Shown: piece by piece, positions 1-7,210 of the stretch
How positions within the stretch are numbered: the first letter of the stretch is position 1
Layout of the letters: every line of letters starts with the position of its first letter
DNA from: Pseudomonadota bacterium
GTDB taxonomy: Bacteria; Pseudomonadota; Gammaproteobacteria; Halothiobacillales; Halothiobacillaceae
Direction of reading: 5' to 3'
Length of the DNA stretch: 15,841 nt
NCBI GenBank assembly: GCA_021795795.1
Contig: JAJYPA010000143.1
Location: 1-15,841 of the forward strand
The notes under the pieces: model-generated
What the model saw: only the letters and a program-made list of their open reading frames with translations
Told to the model about the DNA's origin: nothing
Databases searched by the model: none
Program-made: the position numbers and the translations under genes

Positions 1-1106
1 CCACCTGCTCGGACAGGAGTTTTTTCAAGTCTGCCCGGTCAATGGCCTGCACGGGCTTGGAGCGCAGGGGAATCCTGCAAGCGGAGAATGTTTCATAAAG
101 TTGGCCATCCAGGTCCTTGCGATCCGTCACCACTACCACGGTTGGATTTTCCAGATCCGGGTGCTCGCGCAGCATGCCAACATAGAACACTGCCAGCAAG
201 CTCTTGCCGGAGCCCTGGGTGAACCACATGACACCGCCCTTGCCATCGCGTCGGTGTTGGATCGAGTCCAGCGCCCGATCTACGCCCTTGAGTACGCCGT
301 GGTACTGGTGGTAGCCGGCAATAACCTTGAGAGTGCCGGCGCCTGAAGTTTGATAGGCCACGAAGTGGCGCAGGTATTTCAGGAAGGTCTGTCGCCCGAA
401 TAGGCCCTTCACCAGGACTTCTAGCTCCAGGTGCTGTTCGGGCGCAGCGATTCCCGCCGCAACGCGCCAGGGCATGAATCGCTCCTGGTCGGCGGAAATG
501 GAACCCACCCGTGCCACCGTGCCATCAGAGATGATGCACACGGCGTTCGGCTCAAAGAACTGGGGAATCTCGTTCTTGTAATTCTGGATCTGATTGAATG
601 CCGCGAATACGTCTGCCTTCTCATCAGCAGGGTTCTCAGCTCAATTACCGCCAGCGGGGCAGGCCATTAACGAATGCCACCATGTCCGGACGCACCGTTT
701 TGCTGCCCTTCACGGTGAACTGATTTACGATCAGCCAGTCGTTGCGGGTCAGGTCCGTCCAATCGAACACCGCGACAAACGCCTGGCGGCGGTGGCCGTC
801 CTCCTCAATATCCACCGGAATTCCATCGCGCAGCCAGACGTAGAGGTCGCGGTTAGCTTCCAACAGGGACTGCCCGGCGAACTGCCGCACTCGCTTTTCT
901 GCGTCCTCAATGGCGCTGGCGGGCAGGTCAGGATTTAGGCTTTCCAGCGCAGCGCGAAAACGCGGCTTCAGCACCACTTCGTTGTAATGTGCCCGTTCCG
1001 GCGCAAAGCCGCCGGGTGAGATGGTTTCACCGTGAGAATACTCCCAACCTAACTCACGGAACCAGTCTATGCAGGCTTGTTCGAGGTCGTCTTCGGTGAT
1101 GGACAT
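1..1106 (-). pseudogene. hsdR: Type I restriction subunit HsdR, 5' part, frameshifted and cut by window edge
   Basis: This is the motor and nuclease subunit of a type I R-M system, which cuts DNA after ATP-driven translocation. The frame from ATG 1106 encodes an N-terminal HsdR domain (start MSITEDDLEQACIDWFRELG) and reaches a stop near 645, just after RPDMVAFVNGLP. Homology resumes in another frame from about 640 to 1 without stops: NPADEKADVFAAFNQIQNYK, then Walker A FTQGSGKS (about 201-230) and VTDRKDLDGQL, which is typical of HsdR. Two small indels explain the break: about two extra bases in a C run near 656-659 and one missing base near 633-636. They sit on either side of the expected VIELK nuclease motif. 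It begins 14 nt after the DUF262 gene stop and is the last visible gene of the operon. Only about the first third of a normal HsdR lies in the window. Sequencing error is the alternative to true decay. Confidence 0.88.
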
Positions 1107-1120
1107 GAGGAGGCCCTTAA

Positions 1121-2887
1121 TTATTTCAACGACTCAAAGCCGCGGCGGATAATCGCTGCCATGAGCTTTCGTCTCTCTATCAGGAATTCCGCGTAATTCA
1201 TGTTTTCCCAGTTATCTGGGAGGGCATGAAGTTCGTACATTCGCTTCCAATCCCCTTGTTCAAATCGAGCTCGAATCTCCGGTACGTACTGGCTGGGCGG
1301 GTCGTCGCTGATGTCTATATTGTCCGGCCACTCGATTAGTGCAAAATTGGCTTGCTGATTGATCTGCTTGAGGTCATCGCTGATGTTCTTTGCCAGCCAT
1401 GCCTTCGGGAACAGATGATGCCGCTCCAAAGCTTTCTTGGTTGTCCTGAGCGACGGATCGAGCAGTTCAGGCACCTTTTTGTGCGAAAAAAGGACAGGGG
1501 CTGAGAGTTTGTTCTGGGCGGCAATGTATGCAAACAATTCCGGGTTACGAGCGGACGAGCTATCCAGGTCTGCTGGCAAAGTGATCGTCCAGTAGTCATT
1601 GGTCAGCTCCGGCGCCATGACGCCATCGAGCATCTCCACGAACTCGTCGGCAGTCTTGATTTCCTTCAGTCTATTCAAATCTCCATCCATGACCGATTCA
1701 GGGGAGTTCGAATAGCGCCCCTTCAATGTGGAGAAAAAGAACCATCGCCCGATCAGCTTTTGCAGCAAATACTCTTGCACCTTGAAGATGTTGCGACCGA
1801 TCAGGTAGAAGGCGTAGCCATAAAGTAAGGCGCTCTGCGACGAGACCATCTCCCCGCTGCGGAAACCAGCACCGATCAGTGCGCTCAGATATTGATGCCA
1901 TGCAGTGATGTTCAATACTTCCGCCTGCGCAGACTGTAATACCTTGAACTGTTCCTCGCGCTTTTCGATAGAAAACGCACCTGTATCCATGTCCTTGCCA
2001 CGCAATACCTGATAGACGCTTTTCAGGCGTCCGCGCCCGAAGCCGTAGGCGACAGACACCCGAAGCAACTGATCAGGATCGGGCTGAATGAAATAATTGA
2101 ACGGCGATGGGCCATCGCTTGCTGAGGGTACTAAGCGTGAGCGCCGGCAGAAGTCTTCGAGCGCCTTTCGGCCTTCATCCCAGAAGACCGATAGCAGTGT
2201 CAGGATGAAATCGGCTTGGTTGAGCTTTACACCTTCGCTGTTGATCCGCACAAAGATGTCGGCGACCTGCTCTTCATCGACGGAGGGCGCGATTTCCAGG
2301 GCTGTGAAAGGAAACTTCTGGAGGTCGAAAAGACGGTCGAGGTTATGTGCAATAGCCTCTTCCTGTTCCTCGCTTAACTCATCCTTCTGTGCCAGCCTGT
2401 CCAGGAAGTCGTTGACGATTTTCCGACTGGATTTCTTCGATGCCCAAATGTCGGAGATATTCGGCATCCATTCCACGTCGCGACGTATGGCTACGTCGGC
2501 CACCTCGAATTTCCCATCTCGGGGCCGGAAGGCAATCTCAATCTGTCTCTCCTTGTAGTCGTCATCCAGAACTTTCATGCCACGAAAGACTGCATACAAG
2601 GATGTCAGGCGTTGCTGCCCGTCAACGATCAACCGGGCGGGAACCTTGTGCGCCTTATCGGCTGTGCCAATCTGCTTTGCCCCAGCGATGGCTTGGTTTT
2701 CCCAGAACAGCAGGTAGCCTACAGGAAAGCCTCGATACATTGAGTCCAACAGGTCGCGGACCTTGGCGTTTGACCAAACGAACGGTCGCTGGATATCCGG
2801 CAAGCCAATATCGCCAATGTCGATATAGTGCAGCAGGCCATCCAGATCGTAATCGACGCGCTTAAAGCAAGTCTTGAGTTCGCTCAT
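1121..2887 (-). CDS. DUF262/GmrSD-like nuclease with C-terminal HNH-type motif
   Basis: This 588-residue protein belongs to the DUF262 (GmrSD N-terminal) family, found in type IV restriction enzymes that cut modified phage DNA using a nucleotide. DIQRPFVW at about 31-38 and VDGQQRLTSLY at about 88-98 are the DUF262 signatures; DGQQR is the nucleotide-binding/hydrolysis motif. Near the C terminus, ERHHLFPK (HH at about 490-491) followed by INQQANFALIEW fits the His-Asn-type nuclease of the GmrSD C-terminal/DUF1524 class. I chose ATG 2887 because AGGGAGA lies about 9 nt upstream and MSELKTCFKR starts the conserved region. A longer in-frame start at 2953 would overlap hsdS and adds only basic, low-complexity residues. 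The gene lies 16 nt after the hsdS stop and 14 nt before hsdR, so it belongs to the same transcript. The frame is intact, unlike its two neighbours. The target is not readable from sequence. Confidence 0.9.
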   Translation of the reverse strand: MSELKTCFKRVDYDLDGLLHYIDIGDIGLPDIQRPFVWSNAKVRDLLDSMYRGFPVGYLLFWENQAIAGAKQIGTADKAHKVPARLIVDGQQRLTSLYAVFRGMKVLDDDYKERQIEIAFRPRDGKFEVADVAIRRDVEWMPNISDIWASKKSSRKIVNDFLDRLAQKDELSEEQEEAIAHNLDRLFDLQKFPFTALEIAPSVDEEQVADIFVRINSEGVKLNQADFILTLLSVFWDEGRKALEDFCRRSRLVPSASDGPSPFNYFIQPDPDQLLRVSVAYGFGRGRLKSVYQVLRGKDMDTGAFSIEKREEQFKVLQSAQAEVLNITAWHQYLSALIGAGFRSGEMVSSQSALLYGYAFYLIGRNIFKVQEYLLQKLIGRWFFFSTLKGRYSNSPESVMDGDLNRLKEIKTADEFVEMLDGVMAPELTNDYWTITLPADLDSSSARNPELFAYIAAQNKLSAPVLFSHKKVPELLDPSLRTTKKALERHHLFPKAWLAKNISDDLKQINQQANFALIEWPDNIDISDDPPSQYVPEIRARFEQGDWKRMYELHALPDNWENMNYAEFLIERRKLMAAIIRRGFESLK

Positions 2888-2903
2888 TGTTGTGCTCTCC
2901 CTG

Positions 2904-4133
2904 TTACGTCGCGGCTTTGGCAACGGCAACGGCTTCCTCGACCTCCCCGACACGCAGCTTGCCAGAGATCAGGCGCGGGAGGAGGAGGTCGCGGATTGTG
3001 CCCAAGCGTGAATTTTCGCGCTCTGCCACAACGATTCGTTCGATCATTGGCTTGACGAGCGCATTAAATGCTGCGACAACTGGCTTTGGTGGTGCGACAG
3101 AAATCATGCTTCCGAGTAGCTTGGTGGTCAGGCTCCCTGCTGTGCGAGTCGGATATTGAGCGCATCTCGTCGTATCTCGAAGACAAATCGAGAAACAGTA
3201 GCGCCGATGAATACGTATCCGTAAAAGCGCGCAGCGCAACGACGGATTGGTTGATATACGTATCCAGTGCAAGTAGGGAGGTCTGTCCCCGTGTTGAACC
3301 TTGGCCGGCCGAGGCGATGACCACATCGCCGTTTTTTCCCAGTCGTGTCGATGAATTATCGACCCCGGCTTGGGTGATTATTTTCTCCGTTCCTATGATA
3401 AATCGGGAGCGTGTCTCGCCGGACGATAACCACGGCAGTTCGCCTCCCCAATATTCCGGGGTCTGGGTGTGAGGTGTTCCACCACTGAAAATCGCTTCAC
3501 ACAAATCAGAGACCTTGCGGCATTCCCACCCCTCTGGGATATCCCCCAATTCGCTGTCCATAAATCGATCCGGGAACAGCGCGGCGATGTCGTCGGCCAA
3601 GCCAGCAGGCTTTTCTCCGGCAACCTTGGCGCGCACAGGGTCGAAATCCACGAACCAGGACTTGAACAGCCGCCGGGCAATGGCTTCCAGTTTGGCGGCG
3701 ATGGCGCGGTTGTGGTCGATGCGGTTGTCGAGCGAGCGCAACATCCTACCAATTGCAACGCGATCCTCCGGCTCTATGAAAGGGAACTCAAAGTCGGCTA
3801 TCGAATGATGAGAAACGCGTTGTCTTCCGGATGTGCCTTCCATCCGCGAAATTGCATACTGCTAAACTCAGGTAGGCGCGAGGCATAGTAGACAAAGTCG
3901 GCTTCAATTTCTCGTTTTGCAGCGATGACAATGAACTCTGTAGAGCCAGCCGCGACTTCATCTTTTTGCAAGCAGTTTACGAATGCGGATTTTCCATTTT
4001 CGAGACATGGGGTTATCCGCGCCAGAAGAGAATCGCCATTCTTAAACCGCGCTCCTGATGAGTAGGGGCGCTTTTCGATTGACGATAATTCAATCGACCT
4101 GTGACTGGTTGGAAGTGCCGCCATATCAATATA
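2904..4133 (-). pseudogene. hsdS: Type I specificity subunit HsdS, main part, separated from its start by an IS and carrying two frameshifts
   Basis: HsdS gives a type I R-M complex its DNA target through two target-recognition domains (TRDs) joined by conserved helices. The piece reads YIDMAALPTSHRSIE, then the TRD1 signature NGDSLLARITPCLENGKSAF. A one-base loss near 3849-3853 shifts frame to MEGTSGRQRVSHHSIADFEF and the central helical spacer RLFKSWFVDFDPVRAK. TRD2 follows: GDIPEGWE, GGTPHTQTPEYWGGELPWLS. An extra base near 3143-3146 shifts frame again, after RYDEMRSISDS, to TAGSLTTKLLGSM, and the protein ends with RDLLLPRLISGKL. The two shifts cancel. With the inserted element removed, 2904-4763 is exactly 440 codons including the stop, a normal HsdS size. 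It is very unlikely to make a functional subunit. Confidence 0.88.
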
Positions 4134-4159
4134 ATGTCCCCATCGGGGATGGTCGAAAT

Positions 4160-4180
4160 CCCTCGCCTTCAGGCGAAGGG
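4160..4180. repeat. Left-end subterminal hairpin of the IS200-like element
   Basis: CCCTCGCC (4160-4167) pairs with GGCGAAGGG (4172-4180) around a TTCA loop, with one bulged A. In IS200/IS605 elements such imperfect subterminal hairpins are bound by the TnpA dimer. A second small hairpin, CCCC-ATC-GGGG, lies just outside it at 4138-4148. Confidence 0.65.
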
Positions 4181-4202
4181 AGGAATCGTGTAAAGTGGTC
4201 GC

Positions 4203-4642
4203 ATGAGACGCTACCGGCATGGCGCGCACACGACCACCGATCTGAAGGTCCATCTGGTATGGATCCCGAAATACCGAAAAGCGGTGTTGACGGGAGAGGT
4301 GGCCATTCGTGTACGCGACTTGGTCCGGCAAATCGCGATGGAACATGAGCTGGAAGTCATCAGTGGCAAAGTGGCCAGCGACCACGTACACGTTTTTCTC
4401 TCCTATCGGGCTCACCAGGATATCAGCCAAATTATGCAGTGGCTGAAGGATCAGCTCTCGGGTACTCCTTCAAGAGTACCCGCATTTACGAAAAAAGTTC
4501 TGGGGCCGACACTTCTGGGCCAGGGGATATCTGGCCGTGAGTTCGGGCACAATCACCTATGAAATGATCAAAGAATACATCGATGACCAAGAGGGGGGAG
4601 CAAATTGCCGATGACAGTCGATTTCCAATCGACAGCCCCTGA
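4203..4642 (+). pseudogene. tnpA: IS200-like transposase TnpA, two frameshifts
   Basis: This is a Y1 HUH transposase that cuts and joins single-stranded IS ends. From ATG 4203 the protein reads DLKVHLVWIPKYRKAVLTG, then SDHVHVFLSY, with HUH residues H61 and H63. After MQWLK near 4448-4450 the frame breaks (the start frame stops at 4562). The family sequence continues in another frame as SSRVLLQEYPHLRKKFWGRH and MIKEYI, which holds the likely catalytic Tyr. A second break is an extra G in the run 4593-4598, after which ADDSRFPIDSP ends at TGA 4640-4642. A repaired gene would encode about 146 residues, normal for the family. The transposase is probably inactive as written; in a cell it could only move if helped in trans. 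Confidence 0.85.
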
Positions 4643-4644
4643 AT

Positions 4645-4665
4645 CCCTCGACTTATAGTCGAGGG
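4645..4665. repeat. Right-end subterminal hairpin of the IS200-like element
   Basis: A perfect 9-bp stem, CCCTCGACT (4645-4653) with AGTCGAGGG (4657-4665), encloses a TAT loop. It begins 2 nt after the repaired tnpA stop. Both ends share the CCCTCG arm start, fitting a common TnpA binding shape. Confidence 0.7.
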
Positions 4666-4763
4666 TTGTTCAATTTGGCAATTGCACCTTTTTTCAACGG
4701 ACGCGGTGGATTGAAGTCCGCGAACTCGGCTAACCGCATCGAGTATTGCTCTTTAGACGCCAT
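4653..4763 (-). pseudogene. hsdS: HsdS N-terminal fragment, truncated by the IS
   Basis: ATG 4763 starts inside the last codons of hsdM (ATGGCGTCTAA, 11-nt overlap), a normal coupled hsdM/hsdS junction. It encodes MASKEQYSMRLAEFADFNPP, then RPLKKGAIA, a standard start of an HsdS TRD1. From about residue 30 the frame runs into the inserted element and stops at 4653, giving a 36-residue peptide. The rest of the gene resumes at 4133 beyond the IS. Confidence 0.82.
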
Positions 4764-6342
4764 ACCCAACTTTCTCTAGTTGAGTCCGTACCTCTTCTTC
4801 GAGTTTGCGCCCACGGCCAAACAAGGCCGATAGCTCGGATGTGAGTTTCGTCATTTGTTCCTCGGACGCCTCGTCGTCACCCTCGACATCGGTCGCACCA
4901 ACGTAGCGGCCCGGCGTCAGCGCGTAGCCGTGCTGCTCGATCTCGGTCAGGGGCGCTGACTTGCAGAAACCCGGCACGTTCTCGTAAGCGCCTTCACCCC
5001 ACTGCGTGCCGCGCCAGTTGTGGTAAGTCTGGGCGACTCTCTGAATCTCTTCTTCGGAAAATTCCTTCTGCTTGCGAGAGCCAGGGATAAGCGAAGAGAG
5101 TTTGCGGGCATCGATGAACAATACCTGCTTGCGCCGATCTTGCTTGCCGTTTTTGCCGATGCCCTTGTTGTGTGAGAGGAACCACAGGCATGCTGGAATT
5201 GGCGTATTGGCGAAGAGTTGGCCCGGTAATGCCACCATGCACTCGACTACATCGGCCTTGACCATGGCGGCGCGAATATCGCCTTCGCCGCCGGTATTCG
5301 AGGTCATAGAACCATTCGCCAACACAACGCCAGCACGGCCGTCGGCCGACAATCGGGAAAGCATGTGTTGCAGCCACGCAAAGTTGGCATTGCCATCGGG
5401 CGGAACACCGTATCTCCAACGCGGATCTTTTGGAAGCTTGTCTGCGCCCCAGTTCTTTGTATTGAACTGAGGATTGGCAAGTATGTAGTCGGCACGCAAA
5501 TCGGGGTGCTGGTCGTTGTGGAACGTGTCGCCGTGCGCCTTACCCATGTCGTAGTCGATTCCCCGAATGGCCAGGTTCATGCACGCCAGCTTGCGAGTGG
5601 TAGCGGACAACTCCTGCCCGTAGATGGCGGCCTGTCCCTTCTTGCCACCATGCGCCTCGATGAAACGTTCCGAATACACGAACATGCCGCCCGAACCGCA
5701 GGCTGGATCGTAGATGCGGCCTGCGAAAGGAGCGAGGATTTCGACCAGCACGCTAACCACAGAGCGCGGCGTATAAAACTGGCCGGCGCGCTGGCCTTCC
5801 GCCAACGCAAAATTGCCTAGAAAATACTCGTAAACCTCACCAAATACGTCTCGCGCACTATCCCGCGCAGGATCGAATTTCATCTTGGCCACAATGCCCA
5901 TCAGAGCGCCCAACACGCCATCTTCAAGTGGCAGGCGGGCAAAGTCACGGTAGAGCACGCCGCGCAGCTTCTCGTTTTCACGTTCAATGGCGGCCATACC
6001 ATCGTCCAGCAGCTTGCCGAGCTTGGGATTGGCGGCCTGCTTGAGCAGGTCGCCGAAGCGGGCTTCCTCGGGAATCCAGAACACGTTGTCCTGTTTGTAT
6101 GCGTCCCGATCTTCGGACAAGGCGGTGAAGGCGTCGGCCCTCATATCCTCTGGCATGAACAGGTCCGAGTCTGGATCGGCCAACCGGGCGTGGATCACTT
6201 CCCGTTGGGTATCGAAAATGTCGCTGACGTATTTCAGGAACACCAAACCGAGCACTGGGAACTTGTACTCGGCGGGGGACATGGCTCCGCGCAGCTTGTT
6301 GGCGGAATCCCACAGCAGTTTCTTGAACTCAGCTTCGGTCAT
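4753..6342 (-). CDS. hsdM: Type I DNA methyltransferase subunit HsdM
   Basis: This 529-residue N6-adenine methyltransferase subunit works as HsdM2-HsdS to protect host DNA. The N-terminal helical domain spans about 1-150, and GQFYTPRSV (187-195) leads into the catalytic fold. The S-adenosylmethionine-binding motif is DPACGSGG at 212-219. The catalytic motif IV reads NPQF at 290-293 instead of the usual NPPF, followed by the family segment WRYGVPPDGNANFAWLQHM. ATG 6342 overlaps the recombinase stop as ATGA and has AGGGAGA upstream, so translation is coupled. The frame is fully open. With hsdS broken, the enzyme lacks its own target-recognition subunit and would be inactive unless another HsdS is supplied in trans. 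Confidence in the family is very high; activity is uncertain because of NPQF and the missing partner. Confidence 0.95.
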   Translation of the reverse strand: MTEAEFKKLLWDSANKLRGAMSPAEYKFPVLGLVFLKYVSDIFDTQREVIHARLADPDSDLFMPEDMRADAFTALSEDRDAYKQDNVFWIPEEARFGDLLKQAANPKLGKLLDDGMAAIERENEKLRGVLYRDFARLPLEDGVLGALMGIVAKMKFDPARDSARDVFGEVYEYFLGNFALAEGQRAGQFYTPRSVVSVLVEILAPFAGRIYDPACGSGGMFVYSERFIEAHGGKKGQAAIYGQELSATTRKLACMNLAIRGIDYDMGKAHGDTFHNDQHPDLRADYILANPQFNTKNWGADKLPKDPRWRYGVPPDGNANFAWLQHMLSRLSADGRAGVVLANGSMTSNTGGEGDIRAAMVKADVVECMVALPGQLFANTPIPACLWFLSHNKGIGKNGKQDRRKQVLFIDARKLSSLIPGSRKQKEFSEEEIQRVAQTYHNWRGTQWGEGAYENVPGFCKSAPLTEIEQHGYALTPGRYVGATDVEGDDEASEEQMTKLTSELSALFGRGRKLEEEVRTQLEKVGYGV

Positions 6343-6935
6343 GCGAGGCTTTCTCCCTGTGGCGCGGCGGGATTTTGCGGATAGCCTTCCCGCTCCAGCG
6401 CCAGATTCAATGTGACCCGAGACACACCAAAATGCTTGGCGACCTCGGTCTTGGTCATGAGTGGATCAAGCAGCATGGCGGCAGCCTTGCGCACATCTGC
6501 CTTGCTCAGCTTGGCTTTCCGACCGCCTTTGCGGCCCCGCGCACGGGCCGCTGCAAGACCGGCGACGGTGCGCTCGCGGATGAGATTGCGCTCGAACTCA
6601 GCTAATGCTGCGAAGACGTGAAATATTAGCTTGCCGCCGGCATTGGTGGTATCGATGCTTTCGGTCAGCGACTGAAACCCGACGCCGCGCTCCTCCAGGG
6701 CATGAACGATTTCCACCAAGTCCTTGAGGGAACGGCCAAGGCGATCTAGCCTCCACACAACCAGCGTGTCTCCCTTGCGCAACATCTTGAGGCAAGTTTC
6801 AAACTCTGGACGTTCCTTGTTTTTCCCGGAAGCCTTTTCCTGAAATACCTGTTCACAACCTGCCGCAGTCAGTGCGTCGAGCTGAAGTTCGGCATGTTGA
6901 TCTTGGGTTGAAACTCTGGCGTAGCCGATGCGCAT
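6339..6935 (-). CDS. Serine recombinase (Tn3 resolvase/invertase family)
   Basis: This 198-residue small serine recombinase matches Tn3-type resolvases throughout. It has YARVSTQDQ with nucleophile Ser9, ERPEF at about 40-44, WRLDRLGRS at 61-69 with the conserved arginines, the E-helix region LAEFERNLIRERT at about 111-123, and a C-terminal helix-turn-helix at about 160-180 (TEVAKHFGVSRVTL). AGGAG lies 6 nt before ATG 6935. It is the first gene of the R-M operon and overlaps hsdM by ATGA. There is no Tn3 transposase nearby, so it is not part of a complete transposon in this window. It could act as resolvase, invertase or local regulator; no pair of crossover sites is visible. Confidence 0.93.
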   Translation of the reverse strand: MRIGYARVSTQDQHAELQLDALTAAGCEQVFQEKASGKNKERPEFETCLKMLRKGDTLVVWRLDRLGRSLKDLVEIVHALEERGVGFQSLTESIDTTNAGGKLIFHVFAALAEFERNLIRERTVAGLAAARARGRKGGRKAKLSKADVRKAAAMLLDPLMTKTEVAKHFGVSRVTLNLALEREGYPQNPAAPQGESLA

Positions 6936-6948
6936 TAAACGCTCCTAA

Positions 6949-6990
6949 TCTATACGTTGATAACTATACCAGAAAACTTTACGCACACAA
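6949..6990 (-). promoter_or_regulatory. Putative promoter of the resolvase-hsd operon with overlapping TATA pseudo-palindrome
   Basis: On the minus strand an extended -10 (TGG followed by TATAGT, 6963-6968) lies 16 bp after a TTGTGT -35-like box (6985-6990) and about 30 bp before the recombinase start. Overlapping it, TATAC (6951-6955) and CTATA (6964-6968) form an imperfect inverted repeat. Such a site could bind the recombinase and give autoregulation; this is inference from position and symmetry only. Confidence 0.4.
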
Positions 6991-7018
6991 TAAGATTTGG
7001 GTGTCTTTTGAAGGACTG

Positions 7019-7101
7019 GTAAACTGTGTACAGTAAACGGTGGTTTGCTTTATGTCAGACAAATGTTGGTCGTTGGGTCTACGAGACTTGTGAGCTATTC
7101 T
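7019..7101 (+). promoter_or_regulatory. Candidate operator and promoter for the ATPase/helicase genes
   Basis: ACTGT-GT-ACAGT (7023-7034) is a small inverted repeat flanked by GTAAAC on both sides, which looks operator-like. Downstream, TTGGGT (7073-7078) and TATTCT (7096-7101) are 17 bp apart and could be a weak sigma-70 promoter leaving a 5' leader of about 100 nt before the 7211 start. The intergenic gap 6936-7210 holds no other gene. The assignment is weak. Confidence 0.25.
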
Positions 7102-7210
7102 GGACAAGGGCATGCACGATAGTCTATGAAGACAAGTAAGTTTTGCTCGATGGCTTCCGGTTGTTGCCCCTTTATGACGAGCGACAGTTGACAAATAATT
7201 AAATTAAGAA

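Larger units (their letters stand above)
4134..4673 (+). mobile_element. IS200/IS605-family insertion sequence, tnpA only, inserted in hsdS
   Basis: A unit of about 540 bp carries one Y1-type tnpA gene and no tnpB. It is flanked by subterminal hairpins (4160-4180 and 4645-4665), the arrangement used by single-strand IS200/IS605 transposons. The ends are inferred from the host gene: removing 4134-4673 rejoins hsdS in frame as GAIA-K-YIDMAAL with no duplication, as expected for this family, which makes no target-site duplication. The right end would then be TTCAA. The exact ends could shift by a few bases because no uninterrupted copy is available. The element's transcription runs opposite to the R-M operon. 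Confidence 0.85.

Noticed and set aside
2888..2953. Longer start for the DUF262 protein, adding 22 residues
   Set aside because: The extension overlaps hsdS, is basic low-complexity sequence and lacks a ribosome site, while ATG 2887 has AGGGAGA at the right distance and the conserved family start.
2904..4763. Invertible hsdS locus driven by the upstream recombinase
   Set aside because: Only one hsdS is present and no inverted duplicate of a target-recognition domain or crossover site is visible in the window.
7188..7193. Perfect TTGACA just upstream of the 7211 start
   Set aside because: A -10 box at the right distance would fall on the start codon itself, so it cannot drive a normal leadered transcript of this gene; it is probably chance.
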